Assembly: GCF_044389085.1 (NCBI RefSeq)
Contig: NZ_JBIRXP010000002.1
Span: 124,001 to 188,000 of the forward strand
Length of the DNA stretch: 64,000 nt
Source of the DNA: Isoptericola sp044389085
GTDB taxonomy: Bacteria > Actinomycetota > Actinomycetes > Actinomycetales > Cellulomonadaceae
Reading direction: 5' to 3'
Position numbers and translations under genes: made by a program. Of this stretch, positions 49,067 through 59,450 are shown one piece after another; within the stretch, counting starts at the first letter, position 1; each line of letters starts with the position of its first letter. The notes under the pieces are model-generated. The model had not been told where the DNA came from and did no database searches. It saw only the letters and a list, made by a program, of their open reading frames with translations.

Positions 49067-50056
49067 ATGACTTCGGAACCCATCGTCCACGTCCGCGGGG
49101 CACGCCGCCGCTACGGCACGTTCGAGGCCGTGCGCGGGGTCGACCTCGACGTCCACCGCGGGGAGCTCGTGGCCCTGCTCGGCACCAACGGCGCGGGCAA
49201 GACGTCGTTCGTCGAGCTCGTCGAGGGTCTCGCGCCGGCCTCCGGTGGCACGGTCCGCGTGCTCGGCCGGGACCCGTACCGCGAGCGGCGGCAGATCGTC
49301 GGCTCGCTCGGCATCATGCTGCAGAGCGCCGGGTTCTCCGGCGACCTCACCGTCGCGGAGACGGCGCGCACCTGGGCCGGGACGCTCACCCGCCCGCGCC
49401 CCGTGGCCGACGTCCTCACGGCCGTCGGGCTGGACCATCGCGCCGACGTGCGGGTCGCCAGCCTGTCCGGCGGCGAGAAGCGTCGCCTCGACCTGGCCCT
49501 CGCGACGATGGGCGACCCGGAGCTGCTGTTCCTCGACGAGCCCACGACCGGCCTCGACCCCGAGAGCCGGCGCGCCACCTGGGCGCTGGTCCAGGGCATG
49601 CTCGACGCCGGCACCACGGTGCTGCTCACCACCCACTACCTCGAGGAGGCGGAGCAGCTCGCCGACCGCATCGCGATCATGCAGGCCGGCCGGGTGGTGC
49701 GGACGGGGTCGGTCGCCGACGTCGTCGCCGCCGAGCCCGCCCGCGTCGAGGCCGTGGTGCGCAACGACGGCGGCCGGGCCGTGACGCCCGCCGCCGCGGA
49801 CCTGCCCGCCCTGGCCGGTGTCGTCGGCGTCCCGGACATCGACCGCACGGGCCGCCTGCGGCTGCGCACCACCCGCCTGCAGGACGACCTGCTCACCCTG
49901 CTGCAGTGGGCCGACGCCCGGCGCCTGCGGCTCGACGACCTCGACGCCCGGGCGGCGTCGCTCGAGCAGGCGTTCCTCGCCCTCGACGACACCGACGGGG
50001 ACGCCCACGGCGCGCCCGGCACCCCCCGCACGACCGACACGGAGGCAGCGGCATGA
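49067..50056 (+). CDS. ABC exporter ATP-binding protein (DrrA-like)
   Basis: A 329-residue ATPase with Walker A GTNGAGKT, signature LSGGEKRR, Walker B LLFLDEPTTGLDPESR and H-loop LLTTHYLEEAEQ. The C-terminal 100 residues are the usual DrrA/antibiotic-exporter extension. It energises the permease encoded immediately downstream (ATGA overlap). With the histidine kinase and response regulator that follow, it makes a typical actinobacterial or Firmicute export-and-sense module for a lipid-active or antibiotic compound. Confidence 0.9.
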   Translation: MTSEPIVHVRGARRRYGTFEAVRGVDLDVHRGELVALLGTNGAGKTSFVELVEGLAPASGGTVRVLGRDPYRERRQIVGSLGIMLQSAGFSGDLTVAETARTWAGTLTRPRPVADVLTAVGLDHRADVRVASLSGGEKRRLDLALATMGDPELLFLDEPTTGLDPESRRATWALVQGMLDAGTTVLLTTHYLEEAEQLADRIAIMQAGRVVRTGSVADVVAAEPARVEAVVRNDGGRAVTPAAADLPALAGVVGVPDIDRTGRLRLRTTRLQDDLLTLLQWADARRLRLDDLDARAASLEQAFLALDDTDGDAHGAPGTPRTTDTEAAA

Positions 50057-50895
50057 CCACCACGACGACCACCCCCGCTCGCCGGCGACCGTCCGCGGCG
50101 GGCTCGCGCGGCAGCAGCGCCCGGCGCATCGCCGCCCTCGCCCGCGCCGAGCTGCAGCTGCTCGTGCGCAACCGCACCGCCCTGTTCAACGCCCTCGCCC
50201 TGCCGCCCCTCACGGTGGCGCTGTTCAGCGCCGTCGGGGGTCTGGGCGAGGGGGCGGGGGAGGCGTCCGGCACGGTGCTGCTCAACCTGCTCGTGTTCAT
50301 GTCGCTCGCGTTCGTCGTCTACTACAACCTCACCGTGGCGTACGTGGCCCGCCGCGAGGAGCTCGTGCTCAAGCGGTACCTCGTGGGCGAGTCCACGCGG
50401 GCGGAGATCCTCACGGGCGCGGCCGTGCCGGCGCTCGCGGTGGCGCTCGCCCAGGCGGTGCTGGGCATCGTGGCCGTCTCCGTGTTCCTGGAGCCGCCGG
50501 CGTTCGTCAACCCGGTGCTGATGGTGGTGGCGGTGCTCGGCGGCGCGACGATGCTCACCCTGCTGGCGGCCGCGACCTCAGGGCTGTCGCGCACCGTGGA
50601 GTCCGCACAGCTCACCACCCTGCCGCTGCTCGTCGTCGCGATCCCGTTCGCCGGCCTCTTCGGCTGGCCCGGCGCCGGGTCCGGCGTGCTCGACACGATC
50701 GGCACGTTCACCCCGCTGCGCCCGATCACGGACCTCATGCTGCTCGGCGCCGGAGGGATCGACAGGGACGGCCAGGTGCTGACGTTCACCGAGACGTTCG
50801 GCGCGGCCGCGCTTCCCGTGGCCGTGCTCGTCGCGTGGACCGTGGTCGGGGCCCTCGCCGCCCGGCGGTGGATGCGCTGGGAGCCGCGGCGGTGA
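50053..50895 (+). CDS. ABC-2 type exporter permease
   Basis: A 280-residue membrane protein with six helices of the ABC-2 family (ALARAELQLLVRNRTALFNALALPPLTVALFS; central EELVLKRYLVGESTRAEILTG). A Thr-rich N-terminus precedes helix 1. It overlaps the ATPase stop and the kinase start by 4 nt each, so its stoichiometry is tightly coupled. The exported compound is unknown. Confidence 0.88.
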   Translation: MTTTTTTPARRRPSAAGSRGSSARRIAALARAELQLLVRNRTALFNALALPPLTVALFSAVGGLGEGAGEASGTVLLNLLVFMSLAFVVYYNLTVAYVARREELVLKRYLVGESTRAEILTGAAVPALAVALAQAVLGIVAVSVFLEPPAFVNPVLMVVAVLGGATMLTLLAAATSGLSRTVESAQLTTLPLLVVAIPFAGLFGWPGAGSGVLDTIGTFTPLRPITDLMLLGAGGIDRDGQVLTFTETFGAAALPVAVLVAWTVVGALAARRWMRWEPRR

Positions 50896-52244
50896 CGACC
50901 GCCCCGCGCCGCACGTGGGAGGCTGACGGCGTGAGCTCACGTCGTCGGCTGCCCGTCTCCGGCGTCGGTGGTGCGCGCGGGGTCGAGGTGTACACCCGCG
51001 TCAGCCTCTACCTGTTCGTCCTGCTGGAGCCGTTCTTCCTGCTCTACGCGATCTCGGCCCTGTCGACCATGGACGCCGGGCCGCCGGCCCCCCTGGCCGC
51101 GGGGCTCCTGGCCGTCGTCGCCCTGGCGCACACGGCGCTGTGCCTCGCGACCGTCCACGCCGGGTTCGACGGCCCGCTCGTGTCCCGGGGGCGCCCGCGG
51201 CCCGTGGTCGTGGCCATGCTGGCGTCCGCGGTGGCGGTCGTGGCGACCTCCTTCGCCGTGCTGCCGCCCCCGGAGGGCCCGAACCTGCTCCAGGACCCCC
51301 GCACGATCGTCGTCGGGGTGGTGGGCGCCGCGACCTGCGGGGCACTGGCGGTCGCGATCCGGTTCCGGCCGGTGGCGCTCGCGGGGCTCGCGGTGCCGGT
51401 GGTGGTCGTCGCCGCCCGCCTGGCCGCCGGTGCCGGGACGGCCCTCGACGCCGTGCTGCTGGGCCTGACCTGTACCGTCCTGGTCCTGTTCTGGTCCGGC
51501 ACCGCGCGGATGTCCATGTGGATCGTCGAGGTGGTGCGCCAGCTCGACGAGGCGCGCGAGGTCGCGGCCCGGCTCGCCGTCGCGGAGGAGCGGCTGCGCA
51601 TCGCACGGGACATGCACGACGTCGTCGGGCGGGCGCTGTCCGCCGTCGCCGTGAAGTCCGAGCTCGCCGCCGCCCTCGCCCGGCGCGGCGACCCGCGGGG
51701 CGCGGACCAGATGGACGAGGTGCGCACCCTCGCGCAGGAGTCGCTGCGCGAGGTGCGCGGCGTCGTCGCCGGGTACCGGGGCGCCGACCTCGCCACGGAG
51801 CTCGACGGCGCCCGGTCGGTGCTGCGGGCCGCCGGCGTGACCGTGCGGGTCGTCGGCGACGTGCCCGACCTCGCAGCCCCGCAGGTCGAGGCGCTCGCCT
51901 GGGTGGTGCGCGAGGGCGTCACGAACATCGTGCGGCACTCCGACGCGCACGAGGCCCGCATCGAGCTCACCGACCTCCTCGTGGACGCCGGCCGCGGCAC
52001 GCGCGAGCTGGCGCTCACCGTCACCAACGACGGCGTCGGTGGCGCCGCCGCGGACACCGGGGGCGGCTCCGGGCTCGTCGGCCTGCGCGAGCGGCTGGCC
52101 GCCGTCGGCGGTGCCCTCGACGCCGCGGCCCGCGGCGACCGGTTCGTGCTCAGCGCCCGGGTGCCCGCCCCCGGCCCCACCTCGACTCCCACCTCGACGC
52201 CCACCTCGACGCCCACCGGCCCGACCAGAGAGGCCGCCGCATGA
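50892..52244 (+). CDS. DesK-like sensor histidine kinase (HisKA_3)
   Basis: A 450-residue sensor kinase. Five or so membrane helices fill residues about 36-205 with little extracytoplasmic sequence, as in membrane-state sensors. The HisKA_3 box ERLRIARDMHDVVGRALSAV places the phosphoacceptor at His242. The ATPase domain has REGVTNIVRHSDA (N-box) and GGGSGLVGLRERLAAVGG (G-box). The C-terminus has a short Thr/Ser/Pro repeat. Start GTG 50892 overlaps the permease stop and has GGGAG upstream; GTG 50931 is the alternative. Confidence 0.9.
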   Translation: MTTAPRRTWEADGVSSRRRLPVSGVGGARGVEVYTRVSLYLFVLLEPFFLLYAISALSTMDAGPPAPLAAGLLAVVALAHTALCLATVHAGFDGPLVSRGRPRPVVVAMLASAVAVVATSFAVLPPPEGPNLLQDPRTIVVGVVGAATCGALAVAIRFRPVALAGLAVPVVVVAARLAAGAGTALDAVLLGLTCTVLVLFWSGTARMSMWIVEVVRQLDEAREVAARLAVAEERLRIARDMHDVVGRALSAVAVKSELAAALARRGDPRGADQMDEVRTLAQESLREVRGVVAGYRGADLATELDGARSVLRAAGVTVRVVGDVPDLAAPQVEALAWVVREGVTNIVRHSDAHEARIELTDLLVDAGRGTRELALTVTNDGVGGAAADTGGGSGLVGLRERLAAVGGALDAAARGDRFVLSARVPAPGPTSTPTSTPTSTPTGPTREAAA

Positions 52245-52846
52245 TCCGCGTCGTGCTCGCCGATGACGAGACCCTGATCCGCGACGCGGTCGCCCAGCTG
52301 CTCGACCTCGAGGCCGACCTGGAGGTCGTGGCGGTGGCCGGCAGCGGCCCGGAGGCCGTCGCGACGATCGACCGGCACCGGCCCGACGTCGCGGTGCTCG
52401 ACCTGCAGATGCCGGGCTTCGACGGCATCGACGTCGCCGAACGGGTGCGGTCCACGGTGCCGGGGTGCGGCGTCGTCGTCGTGACGAGCCACGGCCGGCC
52501 GGGCCACCTCAAGAAGGCGCTCGCGGCGGGCGTGCGCGGGTTTCTCCCCAAGACGGCGTCCGCGGCCGTGCTGGCGGCGGCCGTCCGGCAGGTGGCCGGC
52601 GGCGGGCGGTACGTGGACCCGGAGCTGGCCGCCGACGCCATCGCCGCGGGGGACTCGCCGCTGACCGCGCGCGAGGCGGACGTGCTCGAGCTGGCCGCCG
52701 ACGGCGCGCCCGTCGAGGAGATCGCCGAGCGCGCGGCCCTCGCTCCGGGCACGGTGCGCAACTACCTGTCGTCGGCGGTGGCCAAGCTCGGCGTCACCAA
52801 CCGGCACGAGGCGGCGAGGCTGGCCCGCGCCCAGGGGTGGGTCTGA
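52241..52846 (+). CDS. DesR-like NarL/LuxR-family response regulator
   Basis: A 201-residue regulator. The receiver domain has Asp8-Asp9, phosphoacceptor Asp54 (VLDLQMPG) and Lys in FLPKTAS. The C-terminal LuxR-type helix-turn-helix is LTAREADVLELAADGAPVEEIAERAALAPGTVRNYLSSAVAKLG. It overlaps the kinase gene by 4 nt and is its obvious partner. Likely it activates the preceding exporter genes in response to membrane stress or the exported compound. Confidence 0.92.
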   Translation: MIRVVLADDETLIRDAVAQLLDLEADLEVVAVAGSGPEAVATIDRHRPDVAVLDLQMPGFDGIDVAERVRSTVPGCGVVVVTSHGRPGHLKKALAAGVRGFLPKTASAAVLAAAVRQVAGGGRYVDPELAADAIAAGDSPLTAREADVLELAADGAPVEEIAERAALAPGTVRNYLSSAVAKLGVTNRHEAARLARAQGWV

Positions 52847-52893
52847 CCGGGCCTGAGCGGGGTCGGAGCGGCCGCAGCGTCCCCGCCAGCCCG

Positions 52894-52899
52894 TAGGCT
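52894..52899 (+). promoter_or_regulatory. -10 box TAGGCT for leaderless recR mRNA
   Basis: TAGGCT ends 8 nt before the GTG of recR. No ribosome site lies between them. Confidence 0.45.
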
Positions 52900-52907
52900 G
52901 GACCCTT

Positions 52908-53507
52908 GTGTACGAGGGCGCAGTCCAGGACCTGATCGACGAGCTCGGCCGCCTTCCCGGCGTCGGGCCCAAGAGCGCGCAGCGCATCGCGTTCCACCTG
53001 CTCGCGGCGGACGCGGCCGACGTGCGCCGGCTCGCCGACGCGCTCACCGAGGTCAAGGCGCGCGTGCAGTTCTGCGAGACGTGCGGCAACGTCGCCGAGT
53101 CGGAGAAGTGCCGCATCTGCGCGGACCCGCGCCGCGCCGACGACGTGATCTGCGTGGTCGAGGAGCCCAAGGACGTCGTCGCGATCGAGCGCACCCGCGA
53201 GTTCCGCGGCAGGTACCACGTGCTCGGCGGCGCCATCAACCCGATCGAGAACGTCGGCCCCGACGACCTGCGCATCAGCCAGCTCATGACCCGCCTGGCC
53301 GACGGCACCGTCACTGAGGTCATCCTCGCGACCGACCCGAACATCGAGGGCGAGGCCACGGCCACGTACCTGTCGCGGCTCATCGCGCCCATGGGCGTCA
53401 CCGTCTCCCGCCTCGCGTCGGGTCTGCCCGTCGGGGGAGACTTGGAGTACGCGGACGAGGTGACCCTCGGGCGCGCTTTCGAGGGCCGGCGGGTCGTCGG
53501 CGGCTGA
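52908..53507 (+). CDS. recR: Recombination mediator RecR
   Basis: A 199-residue DNA-repair protein that, with RecF and RecO, loads RecA on gapped DNA. The helix-hairpin-helix LGRLPGVGPKSAQRIAFHLL is at residues 13-32. The zinc finger uses Cys56, Cys59, Cys68 and Cys71, and a Toprim domain with EEPKDVVAIE and ATDPNIEGEATATYL follows. Length is normal. dnaX and recR are often neighbours; here a 5-kb block of NUDIX, VOC and exporter genes separates them. Confidence 0.95.
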   Translation: MYEGAVQDLIDELGRLPGVGPKSAQRIAFHLLAADAADVRRLADALTEVKARVQFCETCGNVAESEKCRICADPRRADDVICVVEEPKDVVAIERTREFRGRYHVLGGAINPIENVGPDDLRISQLMTRLADGTVTEVILATDPNIEGEATATYLSRLIAPMGVTVSRLASGLPVGGDLEYADEVTLGRAFEGRRVVGG

Positions 53508-53580
53508 CCCGCCACGACGCCCGCGACGGGCGCCGACCAGCAGCACCGACGCCGTCACCGCGGCGGGAGGGGGCAGGACC

Positions 53581-54150
53581 GTGGGAGAGATCGAGGCCGG
53601 ATCAGAGTTCCGGGACGTCGCCGAGCAGATGTCCGCGCAGGCGCGCGTGTTCCTGTCGACGACGACGCAGGTCGCGTCCGGCGCGGCCCCGGGCGCGGAG
53701 ATCGCGCTGCTCATCCTCGCGACGTCCGACCTGCTGTCCGCGGGCGCCCGCCTCGCCGCCATCGTCGACGTCGTCCCCGCCGAGCGGTGGGAGCCCGACG
53801 CCGGCCCGGAGACCGACGTCGACCCGCTGCGCGACGCGCTCGCCAAGATGTTCGACGGCTTCGACGACTACGTCGAGGTGTCCGACCCTGCGCTGAGCGC
53901 CGACGTCGCCCCCGCGACCCTGTCCGGCGACCTGGCCTGCGTCGCCGAGGAGATCGCCAAGGGCCTGCAGCACTTCGACGACGGCCACGAGCTCGAGGGC
54001 CTGTGGTGGTGGCAGTTCAGCTACCTGTCGGTCTGGGGCGAGCGGGCGTCGTCGGCGCTGCGCGTGCTCCAGGGCGTGCTGGGCCACCTGCGGCTCGACG
54101 TCGCGGACGATGTCGCCGCCGAGGCGGAGTACGACGCCCTGCACTCCTGA
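53581..54150 (+). CDS. DUF5063 domain protein
   Basis: A 189-residue acidic helical protein matching the DUF5063 family that follows recR in many actinobacteria (FDDYVEVSDP, DLACVAEEIAKGLQHFDDGHELEGLWWWQFSYLSVWGERASSALRVL). No enzyme motif is visible. The GTG at 53581 is preceded by a GGAGGGGG/AGGA-rich ribosome region. Its position suggests a link with RecR or recombination, but function is not established. Confidence 0.8.
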   Translation: MGEIEAGSEFRDVAEQMSAQARVFLSTTTQVASGAAPGAEIALLILATSDLLSAGARLAAIVDVVPAERWEPDAGPETDVDPLRDALAKMFDGFDDYVEVSDPALSADVAPATLSGDLACVAEEIAKGLQHFDDGHELEGLWWWQFSYLSVWGERASSALRVLQGVLGHLRLDVADDVAAEAEYDALHS

Positions 54151-54158
54151 CCCCAGGC

Positions 54159-54224
54159 TTCGTTCGGCACCCTGGCAGGTGTTCGGCACCTGCAGGGACC
54201 GACGACGTACCGCACTGCCGAACG
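54159..54224. repeat. 19-bp repeat (GTTCGGCACC) and nested hairpins after DUF5063 gene
   Basis: GTTCGGCACC occurs at 54162 and again 19 bp later at 54181, and inverted (TGCCGAACG) at 54216-54224. GCAGGTG/CACCTGC forms an inner hairpin with loop TTCGG, and CGTTCGGCA/TGCCGAACG an outer one. It is a plausible terminator and a third distinct short-repeat family at a gene end. Confidence 0.7.
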
Positions 54225-54258
54225 AGGTCGCGCGCGGGCGCGTGCGAGGATCTTCGGC

Positions 54259-55035
54259 GTGCCCGACCTCGACACCCTCACCATCGTGCTGCTCGTGCTG
54301 GCCGGGCTCACCGCCGGCTGGGTCGACGCCGTCGTGGGCGGAGGCGGCCTGATCCAGCTCCCCGCGCTGCTGCTGGTGCCGGGCATCTCGCCGGTGCAGG
54401 CGCTCGCCACGAACAAGCTGGGCTCGATCATGGGCACGTCCACCAGCGCGATCACCTACTACCGGCGGGTCGGCCCGGACCTCACGACAGCGGGCCCGAT
54501 GGCGGTCGCCGCGCTGGTCGGGGCGTTCGGCGGCGCCGCGCTCGCGAGCCGCATCCCCGCCGACCTGTTCAAGCCGATCATCCTCGTCGTGCTCATCGGG
54601 GTGGCGGTCTACACGGTGCTGAAGCCGAAGCTCGGCGCGCACGACAACCTGCGCTGGGAGGGCAACCGGCACCGCTGGACGGCCGCCGGCATCGGCCTCG
54701 TCATCGGCGCCTACGACGGGCTGCTCGGCCCGGGCACCGGCACGTTCCTCGTCATCGCGCTGGTCAGCGTGCTGGGTTACGCGTTCCTGCCGGCGTCGGC
54801 GCTCGCGAAGATCACCAACTTCGCCACCAACCTCGGCGCGCTGCTGTTCTTCGTGCCGCACGGCGCCGTGCTGTGGGGGCTGGGGCTGATGATCGGCGCG
54901 GCCAACCTCGTGGGCGCGTACATCGGGGCGCGGATGGCCGTGGCCAAGGGCAGCGCGTTCGTGCGCGTCATCTTCGTCGTCGTCGTGGGCGCGCTGATCG
55001 TGAAGCTCGGCTACGACGTCGTGACGGGTGCCTGA
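54259..55035 (+). CDS. TauE/SafE family membrane transporter
   Basis: A 258-residue membrane protein with about eight helices in two related halves. Each half begins with a Gly-rich motif: GWVDAVVGGGGLIQLPALL near the start and GAYDGLLGPGTGTFLVIAL mid-protein. ATNKLGSIMGTSTSAITYYRR is another typical block. Family members export or import sulfonates, sulfite or related anions; the substrate here is unknown. The GTG at 54259 has GAGGA 8 nt upstream. It converges with the amidase gene. Confidence 0.85.
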   Translation: MPDLDTLTIVLLVLAGLTAGWVDAVVGGGGLIQLPALLLVPGISPVQALATNKLGSIMGTSTSAITYYRRVGPDLTTAGPMAVAALVGAFGGAALASRIPADLFKPIILVVLIGVAVYTVLKPKLGAHDNLRWEGNRHRWTAAGIGLVIGAYDGLLGPGTGTFLVIALVSVLGYAFLPASALAKITNFATNLGALLFFVPHGAVLWGLGLMIGAANLVGAYIGARMAVAKGSAFVRVIFVVVVGALIVKLGYDVVTGA

Positions 55036-55044
55036 CGGTGCGGC

Positions 55045-56844
55045 CTAGCGGTGGGAGGGGCCGGCGGGGAACTCGTTCAGCAGGGCCGACGTCACCTTCA
55101 CGTCCCGTAGCTCGCTCCACCCGAGCGCCCGCGTGAGCCGCCACCAGGCGTCCCTCGTGTAGACCCGTTCCCTCCTGCCGTCGTAGATCCGGTACAGGTA
55201 GCCCGTGTGCTCGGACCGCGCGAAGTACGAGATGTGCTCGACGTCGAAGGCGTTCTTGGCCCGGTCGGGGATCCGCGGGTCGGTGCAGTCTCCGCCCCAG
55301 TGGCGCACGGTGCCGCAGGAGGTCGCCCACATGAGGTCGCCGTTGGTGTCGAGCATGACGTAGCGGCCGGACGGCACGCGGGCCCAGCGGGAGTCGAAGT
55401 CGGTGCCTCGCTCCAGGCTGGTCAGGAAGGTGTAGCTCGCGTACGAGGCGCGGCCGAGCCGCTTGGCCAGCGCCGCGCGGGCCTCGGTGCTGGTGATGAG
55501 GTGGCGGGTGCCGCCGGAGACGAACCAAACCTGGTCGCGCGAGACGTGGGGCCGGTACTCGATGAGGTAGCCGGTGCTCTTGTTCCACAGGTGCTTCCAC
55601 GCGGCCTGGTCGTTCTCGACCTTGCGGCGGATCTCGCCCATCCGCTGGTAGATCGAGGCGCCGGGGCACGCGGTGCTGCCGACGTCGCGATGACCGGAGA
55701 TCCTGGCCTCGCGCGACCCGTCGAGGGTGGTGTAGCCGCGGGCGGGGACCCCGTGCAGCGCGAGCTTCCAGGCCAGGAGGTCGATGACGCCGCGGACGGC
55801 CGCGTTGCTGACGGTGGCCTGGTCGTAGTTGCCGAGGACGGAGACGCCGACGGTCTCGTCGTTCACGCCCAGGGCGTGCGCCCCGATGATCTCGAGCTCG
55901 ACGCCGCCGGTGCGCCCCTCCCAGATGCGGCCCCACTTGTCGACGAGGAAGTTGTAGCCGATGTCGCCCCAGCCGCGGGTCTTCGCGTGGTACGTGTAGA
56001 TGCCGCGGATGATCGACGGCACCTGGGAGGCCGTGTAGCTGTTGGTCCCGGCGGTGTGGTGGATGACCGCGCCCTTGACCTGCCCCTGCCGGGGCGTCCA
56101 GGTCATGAGGGACTCGTCGGCGCCCCAGTCGGCGCGGGAGCGGATGGCGGGGCCGTCGTGCTGGTCCCCGGTCGCCACGGCGGCGGGAACCTGTACTGCC
56201 GCACCCGGTCCCATCCCGAAGGGGGCGTCGACATCGGCGGCCGCGCCGTTAGCGGACGCGATGTCCGCGGCGGCCCGGTCCACCGCGCCCTGGCCCGGGT
56301 CGATCGTGACGAGCTCGACGTCGTGCACGTCCGCGGCGGCCACGCCCTCGACCGTCACCTCGACCTGGTCCACGTCGCCGACGGCGAGCGGGGCCGTCCC
56401 GCCCGTGGTCGCGTCGGGGTCGAGCGCCTCGACGCTCACCGAGGTCCATGCCGACCACGTGGCCCCGTCGTCGGCCGAGGTGCGGGCCTCGACGGTGAGG
56501 TCGGCGTCGGGGGAGCCGGTCCAGGTGACGCCGACGGTCGCGAACCCGCTGACGTCTGACGCGGCGGTGACCACGTCGTCGCCGGTCGGGTCCTGCGACC
56601 GGCCGGAGCGGAGCGTGTTGGCAGCAGCCGGGGCCTCGACCGGGGTCGTCTCCACGGTGGCCGGGACGGCGGACGGGTCATTGCCGGTCGTGCGTTCGGC
56701 GGTGCGTTCGGTGGTGCCTGCGGCGGGCGTCGTCGCGGAGTGCGCCGGGGAGCCCGGCGAGGCGACGGCCGCGGGGGCTGCGGTGGCGACGAGTGCCAGG
56801 ACCACGGCGGTGGCGGCAGCAGCTCTCGGGCGATGTGCTGTCAT
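55045..56844 (-). CDS. Secreted N-acetylmuramoyl-L-alanine amidase (PGRP domain) with C-terminal repeats
   Basis: A 599-residue secreted protein. The signal peptide ends near residue 30 (AAPAAVASP), then about 170 residues of Thr/Val-rich and beta-sandwich sequence. A PGRP/Amidase_2 domain at about 210-400 has zinc ligands in VIHHTAGT, SGHRDVG and TACPG, and cleaves the lactyl-Ala bond of peptidoglycan. The last 190 residues form at least two related modules (WFVSGGTRHLITSTEARAAL and YRIYDGRRERVYTRDAWWRL), probably wall-binding. The ATG at 56844 follows AAAGG. Confidence 0.85.
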   Translation of the reverse strand: MTAHRPRAAAATAVVLALVATAAPAAVASPGSPAHSATTPAAGTTERTAERTTGNDPSAVPATVETTPVEAPAAANTLRSGRSQDPTGDDVVTAASDVSGFATVGVTWTGSPDADLTVEARTSADDGATWSAWTSVSVEALDPDATTGGTAPLAVGDVDQVEVTVEGVAAADVHDVELVTIDPGQGAVDRAAADIASANGAAADVDAPFGMGPGAAVQVPAAVATGDQHDGPAIRSRADWGADESLMTWTPRQGQVKGAVIHHTAGTNSYTASQVPSIIRGIYTYHAKTRGWGDIGYNFLVDKWGRIWEGRTGGVELEIIGAHALGVNDETVGVSVLGNYDQATVSNAAVRGVIDLLAWKLALHGVPARGYTTLDGSREARISGHRDVGSTACPGASIYQRMGEIRRKVENDQAAWKHLWNKSTGYLIEYRPHVSRDQVWFVSGGTRHLITSTEARAALAKRLGRASYASYTFLTSLERGTDFDSRWARVPSGRYVMLDTNGDLMWATSCGTVRHWGGDCTDPRIPDRAKNAFDVEHISYFARSEHTGYLYRIYDGRRERVYTRDAWWRLTRALGWSELRDVKVTSALLNEFPAGPSHR

Positions 56845-57018
56845 CGGTCGGACCTTTGGCAGGGGCGACAGGTGGACCTCGCCAACATAGACCGGCTCGT
56901 GCCACATCGCGAGACGCAGCCGGGGTGCCCGCCGGACCGCCGCGTACCATCGACGGGCAAGCACACGAACCCGGCGGGCCGTTGAGAGAGACGGAGGCCG
57001 GCGACCGAAGGTTGTGAC

Positions 57019-58320
<1,302 letters not shown>

Positions 58321-58327
58321 CGCGCTG

Positions 58328-59443
58328 ATGGTCCAGATCAACACCTCCGGGATCAACGTCGCCGTCGTCGGCGCCACCGGCCAGGTCGGCGGCGTCCTGC
58401 GTCGCCTGCTCGCGGAGCGCGCCTTCCCGGTCAAGGAGCTGCGGTTCTTCGCCTCGGCGCGCTCGGCGGGCAGCACGCTGCCGTTCGAGGGCGTGGACGT
58501 CGTCGTCGAGGACGTCGCGGCCACGGCCACCGACGACCTCGCGGACGTCGACGTCGCGATCTTCTCGGCCGGCGGCGGCACGTCGCGCGAGCACGCGCCG
58601 CGGTTCGCCGAGGCGGGCGCCGTCGTCATCGACAACTCGTCCGCGTGGCGGCTCGACCCCGAGGTGCCGCTGGTCGTCTCCGAGGTGAACCCGGAGGCGA
58701 TCGCCGACGCCGCCAAGGGCATCGTCGCGAACCCGAACTGCACCACGATGGCCGCGATGCCGGTGCTCAAGCCGCTGGCCGACGAGGCCGGGCTGGAGCG
58801 GCTGCGCGTCGCGACCTACCAGGCGGTGTCGGGCTCGGGGCTCGGCGGGGTGAAGGAGCTCGCCGACCAGGCGCGCGCCGCCGTCGCCGGGGGCCTCGAG
58901 GGGCTGGCGCACTCGGGCGGGGCCGTGTCGTTCCCGGAGCCCGAGAAGTACGTCGCGCCCATCGCGTTCGACGTGCTGCCGCTGGCGGGCAACCTCGTGG
59001 ACGACGGTTCCGGCGAGACGGACGAGGAGCAGAAGCTCCGCAACGAGTCCCGCAAGATCCTCGGCCTGCCCGACCTGGCCGTCGCGGGCACCTGCGTGCG
59101 CGTGCCGGTGTTCACCGGGCACTCGCTGGCGATCCACGCCGAGTTCGGCGCCGCGATCACCCCGGAGCGGGCGCGGGAGCTGCTGGCGGCGGCTCCGGGC
59201 GTCGAGCTGGCGGACGTCCCGACGCCCCTGCAGGCGGCGGGCGCCGACCCGTCGTTCGTCGGGCGCATCCGCACCGACCAGTCCGTGCCCGGCGGGCGCG
59301 GCCTCGTGCTGTTCGTCTCGAACGACAACCTGCGCAAGGGTGCGGCGCTCAACGCCGTGCAGATCGCGGAGATCGTCGCCGCCGACCTGGCCGAGCTGGC
59401 CGCGCTCGACGACGTCGACGCCGCGGAGGCCACCCCGGCCTGA
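58328..59443 (+). CDS. asd: Aspartate-semialdehyde dehydrogenase
   Basis: A 371-residue NADPH-dependent dehydrogenase. The nucleotide motif GATGQVGG is at 15-22. The catalytic Cys138 sits in ANPNCTTM, and the catalytic His in FTGHSLAIHAEF. It converts aspartyl phosphate to the semialdehyde used for lysine, DAP, threonine and methionine. Seven nucleotides separate it from lysC. The end has a short Ala/Asp extension. A four-unit 20-bp repeat array follows the stop by 7 nt, then a terminator. Confidence 0.95.
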   Translation: MVQINTSGINVAVVGATGQVGGVLRRLLAERAFPVKELRFFASARSAGSTLPFEGVDVVVEDVAATATDDLADVDVAIFSAGGGTSREHAPRFAEAGAVVIDNSSAWRLDPEVPLVVSEVNPEAIADAAKGIVANPNCTTMAAMPVLKPLADEAGLERLRVATYQAVSGSGLGGVKELADQARAAVAGGLEGLAHSGGAVSFPEPEKYVAPIAFDVLPLAGNLVDDGSGETDEEQKLRNESRKILGLPDLAVAGTCVRVPVFTGHSLAIHAEFGAAITPERARELLAAAPGVELADVPTPLQAAGADPSFVGRIRTDQSVPGGRGLVLFVSNDNLRKGAALNAVQIAEIVAADLAELAALDDVDAAEATPA

Positions 59444-59450
59444 CGCTCGC

